Of a DNA stretch of 64,000 nt, positions 12,247 through 23,413 are shown one piece after another. Under the pieces are notes generated by a model. That model ran no database searches and was not told the DNA's origin. It saw only the letters and a list, made by a program, of their open reading frames with translations. The translations under genes and the position numbers were made by a program. The stretch is from Artocarpus heterophyllus (Eukaryota; Streptophyta; Magnoliopsida; Rosales; Moraceae): NCBI GenBank assembly GCA_025403435.1, contig CM046337.1:1743501-1807500 (forward strand), read 5' to 3'. The stretch's first letter is position 1. Every line of letters starts with the position of its first letter.

Positions 12247-13989
12247 GCTGGGTTGATTTTTAACTTATTTTATAATAAACATTCTTCGCGAATTGTGTTA
12301 ATCTAAAATTGCATCATAATTTATGTCATTTCTAATAAATTTCTCACTCTACTTTTCCAAGTGTTCATTTATGAGATCCAACTATGAACAAAATGAGTAG
12401 AGAGAGTGGGAAGATAGTCCAAAAAGCCGGTGGGGAAATAACAGGTCAAAGAAGTATAATGATAAGACGGTGCCATAAAGCAATAAGAAGATTTTACTTC
12501 ATCATGACCCTATGACTAGTTGTATCCAAACTTTCCTCAGTAGAATCTTTTTTTTCAATGCTCGAATTATTCTCCAGATTCTTGGAAGACAAGGCATGAG
12601 TATGAACAATGAAATGCTATTTTCAGATGCTTTCTGTTATAAACCCAAATTATGAATCAAGGATTGATTCTGTGGTAGTGATAAAACCCGATAACATTCT
12701 CCACTAAATGAATGGGGAATTCTAAATAATCAATCTTGAATGATGACGAGGTTTGATCCTCCTTCAAATTCGCCAAGACGTCAGAAATGAATTCAAGTCG
12801 GAAATTAAGAAGTGGATTAAAACTTGAAATTAAGGGAATCAAATTAAGCATGCAGTATTCAGAGCCTAAAATAATTGCATGCAGATGACTTTTAGTGTTT
12901 CTTCGTATTTATTTTGGTTTCTCTTTTTCCAGTTGCTTTGATTGATGGCCAAATGAGGTTTTATAACCATTTTGATGTATTCGAATATTCTTCACGACTA
13001 CTCTTTTTTTTTTTTTTTCTCTGTTTTTTTGGGGCAATACTGGTTAATCTTTCGCAGTCTTCAAACTATATGTCAAATTTCATTTTGGTCACTTATTCTT
13101 AAAACTTTTCAAAATGAGTCATTGATCTATTAAATTGTTTCAATTAGATCTTTGGTCCGTCCGACTGTTAAATTACTAAAATCTCAATAAAAAAAGTATG
13201 TGGGAAAATGTATATGTTTTCAAAATCGGTGAAAATGGTTTTGTTTTGAAAAATGAAAATTTTTAAGGAATTATACTGAGAGTGTTTCGAAAATTTTTGT
13301 CTTAAAAAGCATGCAAAAATATTTCTAAAAACTCTCGAAACAATACTAAACGAGACAGTTTTTAATAAAGGTTAATTTTGTAATTCATATGTTACAATAT
13401 GCCTGTGAGGAAAAAAATTGTTAGTAATTTATTTAACAAAAATTATACCTTTTACCATCTATACATATTTTGACAATCAAATAGACGGAATGACAATTTG
13501 GCATAACTTGCTAGATGGATGCTTTTTTTGAGATGTCTTAAAAGCTAAGAACCAAATTCAGGGACTAAAAATGGAACTACACTATTCTACGTCGACTACC
13601 ACAAGTATTAGTTTTCCTTTGTCAAGGGGATTGATCAGAAGAAACCTAAGTGCACGGTCGAGTTTGGTCAAACATACAGCAAACAAGTTCTTTCGGAAGC
13701 AGGTTATGAATATTATTGTGCTCTTCAGTCCTTCCAAAACCTAACTTCATGAAATATAATGCGTGTGTTCTTTCTTCCTGTTGAGAAAGCTCTCTCCCCT
13801 ATACAAAGCATGTCAAATCTGGAGCTGCGTGGAGTTGAATATTTGAACATGTATTGAATGACCACTTTCTCATTGATGACTTTGCTCATTCAACGGTCCA
13901 TACACATGCCAAGTTAGAAGGAAGAAAAATTCCCCTGCACGTTGATAGAGTACGGTAACCTAAATTTTATTTTAGCCCTGTCTGAAAGT

Positions 13990-14165
13990 TTGTGGTGAAA
14001 ATACATATACAATACAAGCCTATTAAGGCTTTTGATCCTATATATATTTTCGAAACACTCCTTTTATACTAATTTTTTGAAATAGAAGATTGTTTATGTC
14101 TTTGCCCGTGGTTTTTTTCTTTTAAGGGTTTTCTACGTATATTTGTATGTTCTTTATTCCGGGTT
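13990..14165 (+). mobile_element. Possible copia LTR fragment
   Basis: CCCGTGGTTTTTTTC and AAGGGTTTTCTACGTATAT resemble the end part of many plant Ty1/copia LTRs, where a CCGTGGTTTTT phrase precedes GGGTTTTCCACGT. No terminal TG...CA pair, primer-binding site or target duplication was found. The call rests only on this resemblance. Confidence 0.3.
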
Positions 14166-15055
14166 TTTCTATTGCCTATGTTTTGCTATTTTCTAACACC
14201 TATAGATGCTGCCATTATCACCCGCCGTTTTGGCTTATGAATCTCTATCCTCGGAGAAGTCAAGGTATATGCTTCTACGTAACGCCAAACCTTTGTCAAA
14301 TTGTCTTTGTTTGTTTGTTGACTTTAAAGCATATAAGAGTCCAAGCCGGTGCCCTGTTGGTGCTTAGCTTGAGCTCATATTTTGTAGGGTTCTTGGTGTT
14401 ATAATATTGATTAATCTAGGTGTTTGTTGTCAAGAATTTGTTTGATTGATGTTCATTAGTGCTGGATGAAATTTTGTGCCACCACCGTTTATAATAATAA
14501 TAAAAAATAACTAAGAGGAATGTGTTCAAGAAAGATAATTTACACAAGATGGAAAAACAAAAGATTATTGGGCATTGGCCATCCATGTGGGGAGAAAAGA
14601 AAGAATAACGTTTCAATACAATTTGAAAGGTTGTTGATAATTTTTTAGACAAGTAGGCCATGCGGGCCGGTACCAGATGAACGCAGAAGAGTACAAGAAA
14701 TGGGCTTACCCATTAAAGCCTCGTTGGAGCCTAAGCTAGCAATGGGCTGTTATAAGCTAATACTGACCCATTATTTATTGGATTTTTTTATTGGATTAGA
14801 ATAAAGAGTAAGGATATTTTGCAAACGTTCTCTTTTAAAATTTACTTTTTTTTTTTTTTTTCATAAATGACGTATATGTTCATTTATGTCATAATTTGAT
14901 ATATAATATAAATGATAGTATTATATAAACTTTTTTAAGTATGACATGAATAAACACAATTTTTGAAAGTGTGGCATAACATGTAATTTTTTCGTCCTCT
15001 TCTTACTCTTTTCGAAATGTCTTTCTTTCATCCAATTAAGTTAGTTCTCAAATCA

Positions 15056-15181
15056 TCTGTACAATTTTTAGTGTCCTAAATAGTTTTCAACCAATTAAAT
15101 TATGACACGTCATTTAAAATTTAAATGACGTATCATAATATGATTGATTAGATATCATTTGAAACACTAAAATTGGACAGA
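15056..15181. mobile_element. Foldback MITE, about 126 bp
   Basis: The two halves are inverted copies over nearly the whole length: the left end TCTGTACAATTTTTAGTGTC pairs with the right end, which reverse-complemented reads TCTGTCCAATTTTAGTGTTT; the centre is AAATTTAAATGACG. A related, more decayed element lies at 23259-23413. No target duplication is clear. Confidence 0.6.
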
Positions 15182-15234
15182 GGAATTAAATCTTCTTCTT
15201 CTTCTTCTCCTTGTTCTTGTTCTTCTTACACTAC

Positions 15235-15392
15235 ATGAAAAGAATTTGGAAATATTTTAAGAATAGTATAATTATGTCGTTACTTTACGACAGTTCATAT
15301 TTACTACTACAAAATGAAAAGAATTTGGAAATATTTTAAGAATAATATAATTATGTAGTTACTTTAAGATACTTCATATTTACTACTACAAA
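15235..15392. repeat. 79-bp tandem duplication
   Basis: The unit starting ATGAAAAGAATTTGGAAAT occurs at 15235 and 15314. The copies differ at a handful of bases. AT-rich and non-coding. Confidence 0.9.
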
Positions 15393-16391
15393 TTCACAAA
15401 GTAATGCTTATAATGATATTACTTTTTGCTATGAAAATATTTTGTTATAATTTAGTATAGCTATTAAGATTATACTATATGTCTACATAAAGTTGCTTGA
15501 GCCGCTTCTAGATTGTCCTTCTCCTTTCAAGGATAGAAGAAAAATATAAATTGGGGCTCCTTGTCTTCAAGAAAAATTCAAAGGGAGGCGGATTATTGGT
15601 TCAAAATTGCAATTAGAAGAAGGAGAAATCTTAACCACAGACCCATATAGCGTGGAGGATCACTTGCACATGGCATACCACATGCGTTAATTTATATATA
15701 GATATTCAATCACATCACTTAAGAAAAGGCTTGATTATAGCCGTGGGTCAACCCAAAATCAAAATCTTGCTTCAAATCCTTTGAATGTTCGAACATATAT
15801 ATACATATATAAATATATATAATACGGTTATTCTTTGATATATATCCTGATCAACAGCTTGTCGCCAGATCCACTGGATATTTTAGGACAAATAATCCAG
15901 ATAACCAATTTTTTATTTAAACAATATTTTCCCTCGTCGGCAACAATCTTAAATTAATATAAAAAACCATTTTCGATTATACTAAGCAATTTCTTTTATA
16001 TTGACCATCAATTGTGTGACCACTAATATGCCTCTGTGCCCAAACAATCATGTTCTAATTAATTTCTAATTAGTGTAGAAAATTTGGGGACACAAACCCT
16101 TTTATTTGCTCATTTTGGTAATTTAATTAAGGATTCCTGTTTTCCAAAACTTATAAAAAGACAAATCTTAAGGATAGCTTTAACAAATTGTCGCACTCGC
16201 ACTGATCATACAATACTTTTTGTGTATGACTTGAGCTTTTCTAAAATATTATATATATTGTTTAAGTGTTTCAATTCCTCCTTTTCTTCAACCTTTGGAT
16301 TTAGATCCTTATTTGCTTGGTAAAAATCATGTATTCTTTTTAATATTTCTCATTATACTGTTTTTTCTCTGGTTTATCCTTTATATATAAT

Positions 16392-16398
<7 letters not shown>

Positions 16399-16428
<30 letters not shown>
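16399..16428. repeat. AT microsatellite
   Basis: Fifteen uninterrupted AT units. A second run of thirteen units lies at 16749-16774. Confidence 0.95.
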
Positions 16429-16431
<3 letters not shown>

Positions 16432-16748
16432 AGTGCTCATCACACCAGTGATTTTACATCACAATAATTTGACAAATAAGTCACAAAATCTTCCCAAGAG
16501 GGAAAAGGGGGACGATGATGAATACAAGTCGATCACATCTTAAAGATATGGTTTCACAGTAGTGGAATCCAAATCATTCTACGTTGGTGTTTGATATCCC
16601 CGCAACATGAACTGTGACAGCCTTTGTCCTCATTTGATCCAAATCCACAAATATTATAAAGGTGCCCCACAAAAGCATGATTTTTCTACTTTTGACCTTT
16701 TGTAGGTCAGCAATTGTACAGTGTGAAATGTGAAAATAAGTGATATGC

Positions 16749-16774
16749 ATATATATATATATATATATATATAT
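16749..16774. repeat. AT microsatellite
   Basis: Thirteen uninterrupted AT units. Confidence 0.95.
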
Positions 16775-17732
16775 GAAAAATCTTTTTTATCCTATATTAT
16801 AACTCTGTTATTTATAAAATTATATACCTTAATGTAATATGTAATATATATTTTTAGATTAAATCTTATTATTTTATTAATAACAGGTTATAATTTTATA
16901 AAATTAAATAAGATTGTTATGTATATATAGATATATAAGTTGGAACCATCTAGATCACTCATTTCAAAATAACCCTCTCTCTCTCTCTGCATAAAATGAG
17001 TCGTTTGGAAGCATTCTAGCTAGCTTTTCCCTGAACAATTAATAATGGACAGATTGATGTGGGGGGTATTTATTAAAATGGACTACTTCCTGATCAATGG
17101 CCAAAATATTAGACTGAAATCGCTCTAGGAGACAAAGTTCTGGTAGTGGGTAGGGACAACTAGAGAAATATTGAACGAATGGCACTCAAACATCGAATTT
17201 GAACAATATATTACCTGACCTTAATTTAGCTGTTAATTAATTATCATGTCCCACTTGAAGCGCGCACAATTTAGAGGTCATTATTTAATCACACTCAAAT
17301 CTCAGTTAGAACTTTGACCTGCCCATTTTGCTTATAAATTGATTGAGAGATGTGTCCAGGTCCCTTATTTGTCTCTTTTTGTGCTGTTATTAACAGATAA
17401 TTACTATATTTTCTTACACACACGTAATAGTGGGTGGTACTGTCTGATTCAATGTGAAATAATTCAATTTCCTTTTCTTGCGCCACAAAATTGGCCTTCT
17501 GCTCTTTTATTATAAATGTCGTTTTTACCAGAAAATGCCATGATCTGATCTAGTTCAGCTGTTAATGGTCATAAATACTAGGCATTTCTTATTTATGCAT
17601 CTTTTTTTTTTGAAGAGAATCTTATTTATGCATCTGCAGAGATAGATGAACTCATTTATAAGTTATAATTAAAGTACTACTCAAACAAATTCTTTTGAGG
17701 GACTACTTAAATTTACCTTAGAAGAAGGATAA

Positions 17733-19206
17733 ATAGTTCTAAAGGTTTTTAAACTTTTAATATTTTGACAATTTAGTCATTCAATTAATTTAATGGGCTA
17801 AAGTCTATAAACTTTTAACATTGTGATAATTTGGTCTTTAAATTAATTTAATAGGCTAAAATAGTCTATTAACTTTTAACATTATGACAGTATGGTCCCG
17901 AAATTAATTTAATATGCTAAAATAATGGTGGATAGGCGTAGTGGTACTATGACAGCACAGTATCGAAGTGTGGCTAGTATGGTGAGGTAGTTACAAAATG
18001 GTTTTGTTGCAAAGAGGGTGTAACAAGGGATTGACACGAGGTTAGTGCTGTTGAGAGGAGTACCATCGGGTGAAGACTGTTGTTATGTTTTCCATTTAAA
18101 TTTTAACAGTGACTAATATATAGGACTAATTTTACTATTAAAAATTAATTTAGAGGCTATTTTAGTCTATTAAATTAGTTTAAAGACTAAATTTAAAACC
18201 CCGTTGTTAAAATAGCTTGCCTTTCCTGCTTTCAAGGCTTTCCTTGGCAAAAGGGGGAAGGGAGGTTTTTTAAATGCTTTTTGATTGAGTCAGATGTGGC
18301 ATTGCTGATTCGAGAACAGTTGCCCTTTCTTTTTGCTTTTACTTAGATCCCCGGATCGCGTTATTGGATTAGCGGGCGCCACAAGACAAATTAAATTAGT
18401 CGTACACGTGTAGGACTTTTCTTTGGATGACTGATTGACTGCAATGGAAATGAGTAGCCCCTTGGCTTAAACAAACAAGCACAATTGAACTTACAGTTGT
18501 CATCTATCTTCGCCTGATCGTCGAATCGTTAATTTTAACTTCTTGAATCAGTCAGCAAATTAGTAAGTCCATCAATTTTTAACAGAATAGTCTCACTAGC
18601 TCGTAGAATAGTCAAGTAGTGGGTGAGTATATTTTAATAATATTTTAACCTTTCTTTCAGTTAATTTATCAAAGATAAAAGAACAGTAAGATACTTCTAT
18701 GTCATAAACAAGTCACCTTAAAGGAGAGTAACGCTTAAAGGAGGTCTGTCTCCCTTCTATCATGCCCTTCTCTTTTCGCACTAACTGCCTTTTCCTAGCG
18801 CTAAAGCAATTGTAGCAAGTAGGAGAAGAATGCCGATGGCATTCCATGTGTGGAACTTTCAGAATAGGCTCAATGATTTTGCCTGCTTTCTTGCTTGCCC
18901 TGCTCTCCCTAGAAGCATTGGTTGAACCGTTGGACTTTATCTCCGTTGATTACTATTGGATTGAGCTATCAAAGTACTCCAAAGACTCTAATATAGTAAA
19001 TCAAGAAGGTGGTAAGACCCTTGCAGAGTTCCCCAACAGCATAGAGCTTGGGAAGCTCGGACCCGGTCAAGATCCGAACAACAAGGAGCACTCAACTACT
19101 AGTCTAGTCTAGTAGTATAAACAATTCGTGACTTTATTAGCCTATAAAATTAATTCAAAGATTAAATTATCATAAATTTAAAAGTTTACAAACTATTAAA
19201 ACTATC
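17733..19206. mobile_element. Possible foldback-type element with repeated inverted ends
   Basis: On the left, three copies of a unit of about 58-61 bases run from about 17748 to 17925; each carries AAACTTTTAA.ATT..GA, a TTTAGTC or TTTGGTC phrase, and AATTAATTTAAT.GGCTAAA. The right end, 19133-19206, is an inverted version: reverse-complemented it shows GATAGTTTTAATAGTTTG, AAACTTTTAAATTTATGATAA and AATTAATTTTATAGGCTAA. Over about 69 bases the outer ends agree at very roughly three of four positions. A further inverted copy sits at about 18118-18195, so a smaller element (17733-18195) nested in or abutting this one is equally possible. No target duplication was seen. MULE-like or foldback origin is an inference. 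Confidence 0.4.
18720..19110. other. Possible organelle-derived insert (mitochondrion-like sequence)
   Basis: Base composition changes here to a mixed, more GC-rich text unlike the AT-rich flanks, with phrases such as CTTTTCCTAGCGCTAAAGC, GAAGAATGCCGATGGCATTC and CCCGGTCAAGATCCGAAC, and a CTAGTCTAGTCTAGT run at the right end. This style is typical of plant mitochondrial intergenic DNA. An open frame of 88 residues (18846-19112) lies within it, starting with a hydrophobic stretch, but it matches no family I know. The origin is inferred from style only. Confidence 0.35.
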
Positions 19207-20519
19207 AACAACAAAAAAAACTATTCAAATAATATGATGTTTAAAAATAGTTTAAATTATAATAGTTTAAATCTCGCGTTATAATAGGATGTGAGATTTT
19301 TACTTCATGTGAGACTTGGAAGTCATTTTTCTAAACATCTTATCATTATTATATTATTTTTCATATAATTTAATATACTTCTCCAAGGACCAAGGATGCT
19401 ACTTTCCATTTTTTTTTTAATGGAAAACTTTTTGGAGATCTCACTTTTAAGTTCATGTAACTTATATTTCTTTTCCTCTTTTAGTGCTACCTTGTTAAAA
19501 GCAGCCTTTTCATACGAATCAATGGAGAATCTAGAAGTTCCAGAACCCATAACTTTAACATAATGACGCATGAACACACACACACTCTCTCTCTCTCTCT
19601 CCAAAACAAACACATATCTATGCATATCATCCTCACATCGTACTTCACACCCAACGGCCAAAGGCCAAATTAAAACTTTCCTATCAACGGTCCCCGCAAA
19701 TATAGCTCAGCTGTACATCCTCAATTATTAGCTGTTTAGCATTAATCATCCCCTGACCTCCAGCTCCATCCACTCCTCCTCTCTTTCGCTTTCCGTTTGT
19801 ACATAATCATAAAAAAATTAATCCAACGCACACTCACACTCAAGATATAATTATTAGAAAAAGCATAATGAAATTAACACGTGCGTGGAAATTATTGTTC
19901 GCTTTTGTCTAAACTCACTTTGCTTTATATTAGCTTATAGGGTTTTTATAAAAGTCGTTAAATTAAACTGTAATTTATAAAAGCTTTATATTATTGTAAT
20001 TTTTTACTTTTTATAATAATTTTTAGAGTTTTATTTTATTTATTGGTTTGAAACCAATGATTTTAACCAAAAAATTTAGACTTAATGTTTGAATTAGAAT
20101 ATATATTTAATTGAAAAAATTATAAATAATAGAGTTTAAACTTCAAAATCATAAGTAGGAGTAACTTCGACTGAGGTTTTTCTTTACAAGAAATTTGGTT
20201 GGCCCCACAAAATACGATCAGCTTTAAACATACATGGCCTTTTGCGGCAGTGATGCACGAGTACAACGATGAAAATATTTAGAAAACATCATAAATATGT
20301 ACTACACCCTATAGTTTACTTTTATTACCTACTAAACAAAATTTTTAAACGTTGCAAATTAGTCGATGCCTATTATAGCTTTACAGATCTCTTGTTTTTC
20401 TTTCTCAAACCTTGTTGTTTACATGGTAAAAGAACAGTTGTATGAGAGGATAGAATATATCTATATATATATATATATATGTTATTTTGTAATAATTCTC
20501 ATCAATCAATTGATTAGCT

Positions 20520-20872
20520 GTGACGTGGCGATAAACGGGAAAATTCAAGGGAGCTGAGCAATAGCATGGCACATGGGACTTGTTGCAATGAACCCAAACC
20601 CTCTTCCATCCCTTATTGCACTACTCAATCCAAACCCTCACGTTAAGGACAGAATCATCATTTTAAACAATTCTCATAAAATGTGTATAAATAAATCCAG
20701 TCTCTTTATGATCTTTATCCCACACTTCACTCCCTAATGCACTGACGTTTCAGAACTTCTTATCTCTCTTATTCCTTTCCAAAATCCCAAACTTTTTGAT
20801 ACCCATTTTCTCTTTTAGCAAGAAAATCAAAATATAAACAAACATTAAAAGAAACTTCATACAGATAGAAAC
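20520..20872 (+). promoter_or_regulatory. Promoter and leader of the DRT100-like gene
   Basis: A clean TATA box, TATAAATA, lies at 20686-20693, about 185 bases before the start codon. An ACGTGGC core (20523-20529), the usual ABRE/bZIP site, lies about 160 bases further upstream; response to abscisic acid or stress is a possibility, not shown. The leader is AC- and CT-rich with no obvious intron. Confidence 0.55.
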
Positions 20873-21970
20873 ATGGGTGTCTGTAACGTATATATGTTGA
20901 TGCTGATGGTAGTGTGTTTTAGTTGGGCCGTGGAGGCCTGTCCGCCCTCGGACCGAGCTGCACTTCTGGCCGTCAAAGCGGCCCTTCGTGAGCCTTATTT
21001 GGGCATCTTCAACTCTTGGAACGGCACCAACTGTTGTAAAAACTGGTACGGCATAAGCTGCGACCAGGTAACCTACCGGGTTGCCGACATCAACCTCCGG
21101 GGCGAGTCCGAGGATCCCATTTTCGAGAAAGCTCACCGGACCGGATACATGACCGGATACATCTCCCCCGCCATCTGCAACCTCCCTCGCCTCTCCAGCA
21201 TCATCATCGCTGACTGGAAAGGAATCACCGGCGTCATCCCTAAGTGCATAACCTCGCTGCCGTTCCTCCGGATCGTCGATCTAATCGGCAACCAGATCTC
21301 CGGCGAGATCCCGGCCGACATCGGACGGCTCCAACTCCTCACTGTCTTTAACATCGCCGACAATCTGATCTCCGGCACTATCCCGACTTCGCTGACGAAC
21401 CTCTCCAGCCTTATGCACCTCGACCTCCGCAACAACCGGATCTCCGGCGGCCTCCCGCGCGACTTCCACCGCCTCAGGATGCTCAGCCGCGCTCTGCTCA
21501 GCCGGAACAGGATCAGCGGGACCATCCCGCCCTCGATTTCGAGAATCTACCGCCTCGCAGATCTGGATCTATCGCTGAACAGGCTGTCGGGAGCGATCCC
21601 AGAGTCGCTGGGGAAAATGGCGGTGTTGGCGACTCTGAACCTGGACGGAAACTTGATCTCCGGAAATATTCCGGCGAGTTTGGTGAACTCGGCGATAGGG
21701 AATTTGAACTTGAGCAGAAACACGCTGGAGGGGAGAATCCCGGACGTTTTCAGTTCGAGGTCGTACTTTACAGTACTTGACTTGTCGTACAACAGATTGT
21801 CTGGTACGATTCCGAAATCCATGTCCTCAGCTTCGTACATCGGACATTTGGACGTGAGCCATAACCACCTCTGCGGAAGAATCCCCACCGGTTCGCCCTT
21901 TGATCATCTCGAAGCGTCGTCGTTTGTTTACAACGCCTGTCTATGTGGGAAGCCTCTGAAAGCATGCTAA
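20873..21970 (+). CDS. Secreted leucine-rich-repeat protein, DRT100-like
   Basis: 365 residues, intronless, starting at the first ATG after the TATA box (AAACATGGG context). Residues 1-22 form a signal peptide (hydrophobic MLMLMVVCFSWAVEA). An N-terminal LRR cap follows (CPPSDRAALLAVKAAL ... NCCKNWYGISC), then about nine or ten plant extracellular LRRs of the form LxxLxLxxNxxSGxIP, for example NQISGEIPADIGRL, NRISGTIPPSI and NRLSGTIPKSM. It ends with a Cys-paired cap (HNHLCGRIP ... ACLCGKPLKAC). There is no transmembrane segment or kinase, so it is an apoplastic LRR protein. Length and layout fit the DRT100/FLOR1/PGIP-like family of about 360-370 residues. DRT100 was named for a DNA-damage tolerance phenotype in bacteria; its true plant role is unclear. 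The coding region is markedly more GC-rich than its flanks. Confidence 0.93.
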   Translation: MGVCNVYMLMLMVVCFSWAVEACPPSDRAALLAVKAALREPYLGIFNSWNGTNCCKNWYGISCDQVTYRVADINLRGESEDPIFEKAHRTGYMTGYISPAICNLPRLSSIIIADWKGITGVIPKCITSLPFLRIVDLIGNQISGEIPADIGRLQLLTVFNIADNLISGTIPTSLTNLSSLMHLDLRNNRISGGLPRDFHRLRMLSRALLSRNRISGTIPPSISRIYRLADLDLSLNRLSGAIPESLGKMAVLATLNLDGNLISGNIPASLVNSAIGNLNLSRNTLEGRIPDVFSSRSYFTVLDLSYNRLSGTIPKSMSSASYIGHLDVSHNHLCGRIPTGSPFDHLEASSFVYNACLCGKPLKAC

Positions 21971-22548
21971 TTACTATTACTTTTTTTGGTTTCCAAATCT
22001 AATTAAATCACGTCGTGAGTATGCTTTTGTATTTTTAGTGTAATTGTAAGAAAAGAATATATTTGGCTAGTTTGTTTTTATTTTAAAAATATTTTTGCAT
22101 GCTTTTCGAATAAAAATTTTAAAAATACTTTTAATATAATTTTTAAAGAAAATTTTATTTTTTAAAATAAAAATATTTTTATCTATTTTAAAAATAATAT
22201 TAAATCAGTTCATTATTTTCGTTTTTTAACTTACTTTGTGGTTTATATTATATATTAAGATAGTTAATTAATTTGTTACGAAAGAGTTTTTTCTCTTTTT
22301 TTTTTTTTGGTGCATGAAATTGATGAATGTGGTAAAGGAAGTTTGAGAGCTTTTTGAGGGACTACGTTGCGACGTGCAAATGCAAGTGTTTGTATAAGTG
22401 ACTAGTGACGTGACCAGAAAGCATGTTTGCACTTTTAATAACGAAGCCAGCTCTCTATTGCATGTTTACGTTAGCATGGTTTTTTGTCCTTTTGCAATCT
22501 TGAAAGCAACTGTTAGATGAGAATAAAAGAAGTTAAAACTTGTTTTAG

Positions 22549-22710
22549 GGGTGTTTGGTGGTAATATAATGGGAACTACAAGTTGAATCAAAACATGTAG
22601 TATGTAAAAGTTTTACACTATAGTAAATTTTTATTTTATATCATAGCATATATATGAGAGATTTGTACGGTAAATTTGAACCTTATTAGTTTTAACTAGG
22701 TTGTTAAACG
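22549..22710. mobile_element. MITE-like element, GAGAGCTTTACA family
   Basis: Starts GGGTGTTTGGTGG and ends TTTAACTAGGTTGTTAAAC, with GTAAAAGTTTTACACTATA and GCATATATATGAGAGATTT inside, in the same order as the element at 7514-7675. Terminal repeats are partly decayed. Confidence 0.5.
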
Positions 22711-23258
22711 AAAACCAAAAATTTGAAAATTTTGATAAAACATATTTATCTAAAATGGAGAATTGAAAATTCACAAAGCGTCAACTGTGTCGTCTAGCCT
22801 ATCCTCTTTTCTTGCAGCTGCGTTATCGCCGGTGTTGTCGTTTAATTTCTTTTTTCTTGACTACATCTTGCGGCTGCATCGTTAATTACAAAGACATAAT
22901 TTGACTTTCCAGAGCATACTTGCCTTGTACGTCCAAAAGTTCATACGAAGGGTCACACTTTTCTTTGTTTTCTTCCAAATTAGGGAATAAATGACGGCTT
23001 CTATTCTCCCAAAAAAAGTATGACTGTATTTTATCATGAATGATATTAAGATTTTTAAAATTTGATGTTTGATTTGTATGCCTTTTTTAATTTAAATGTA
23101 ATGATTTGATGTGATCACGTTGCTTTTCTTTTGGGAAATTGTTTTTAGTTTGTGTAAATTGCTCGTGAAAGGGGAGATTACAAATAAAGGAGAATAATTA
23201 TCCCAAAAAAGAGGGAAGGGAATGAATACTTGGGAGGTCTTGAAGGATTTATATGCAG

Positions 23259-23413
23259 TCTATTTTTTAGTGTTCTAAATATTGTCAACCTATTACATTT
23301 TGATATGCCATTTAATAAACTCAAATATTATATCAATCTTAAAGATTTGAAATTTTTTTTAATAACATGGTATGATATGGTTAGATAAGAACCATTTTGG
23401 GCACTAAATTGGA
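23259..23413. mobile_element. Decayed foldback MITE related to 15056-15181
   Basis: The left end ATTTTTTAGTGTTCTAAAT and the right end GGGCACTAAATTGGA are inverted relatives of each other and of the ends at 15056-15181. The middle shares a GATATG(C)CATTTAA phrase. More diverged than the first copy. Confidence 0.45.

Larger units (their letters stand above)
2501..20600. other. Long gene-poor intergenic region
   Basis: No coding exon with conserved motifs was recognised on either strand. The short open frames here are low-complexity or AT-rich and lack recognisable domains. What can be supported is repetitive: diverged tandem duplications (3145-3992, 7617-8507, 15235-15392), MITEs (4255-4385, 5735-5854, 7514-7675, 15056-15181), possible LTR remnants (11833-12246, 13990-14165), AT microsatellites, and a foldback-like structure at 17733-19206. 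Some real non-coding RNA could be missed. Confidence 0.6.

Noticed and set aside
18846..19112. 88-residue frame as a nuclear gene
   Set aside because: No conserved motif, no convincing promoter, and it falls within sequence that looks organelle-derived.
21133..21525. Long minus-strand open frames across the DRT100-like gene
   Set aside because: They are shadows of the GC-rich coding strand and show no domain.
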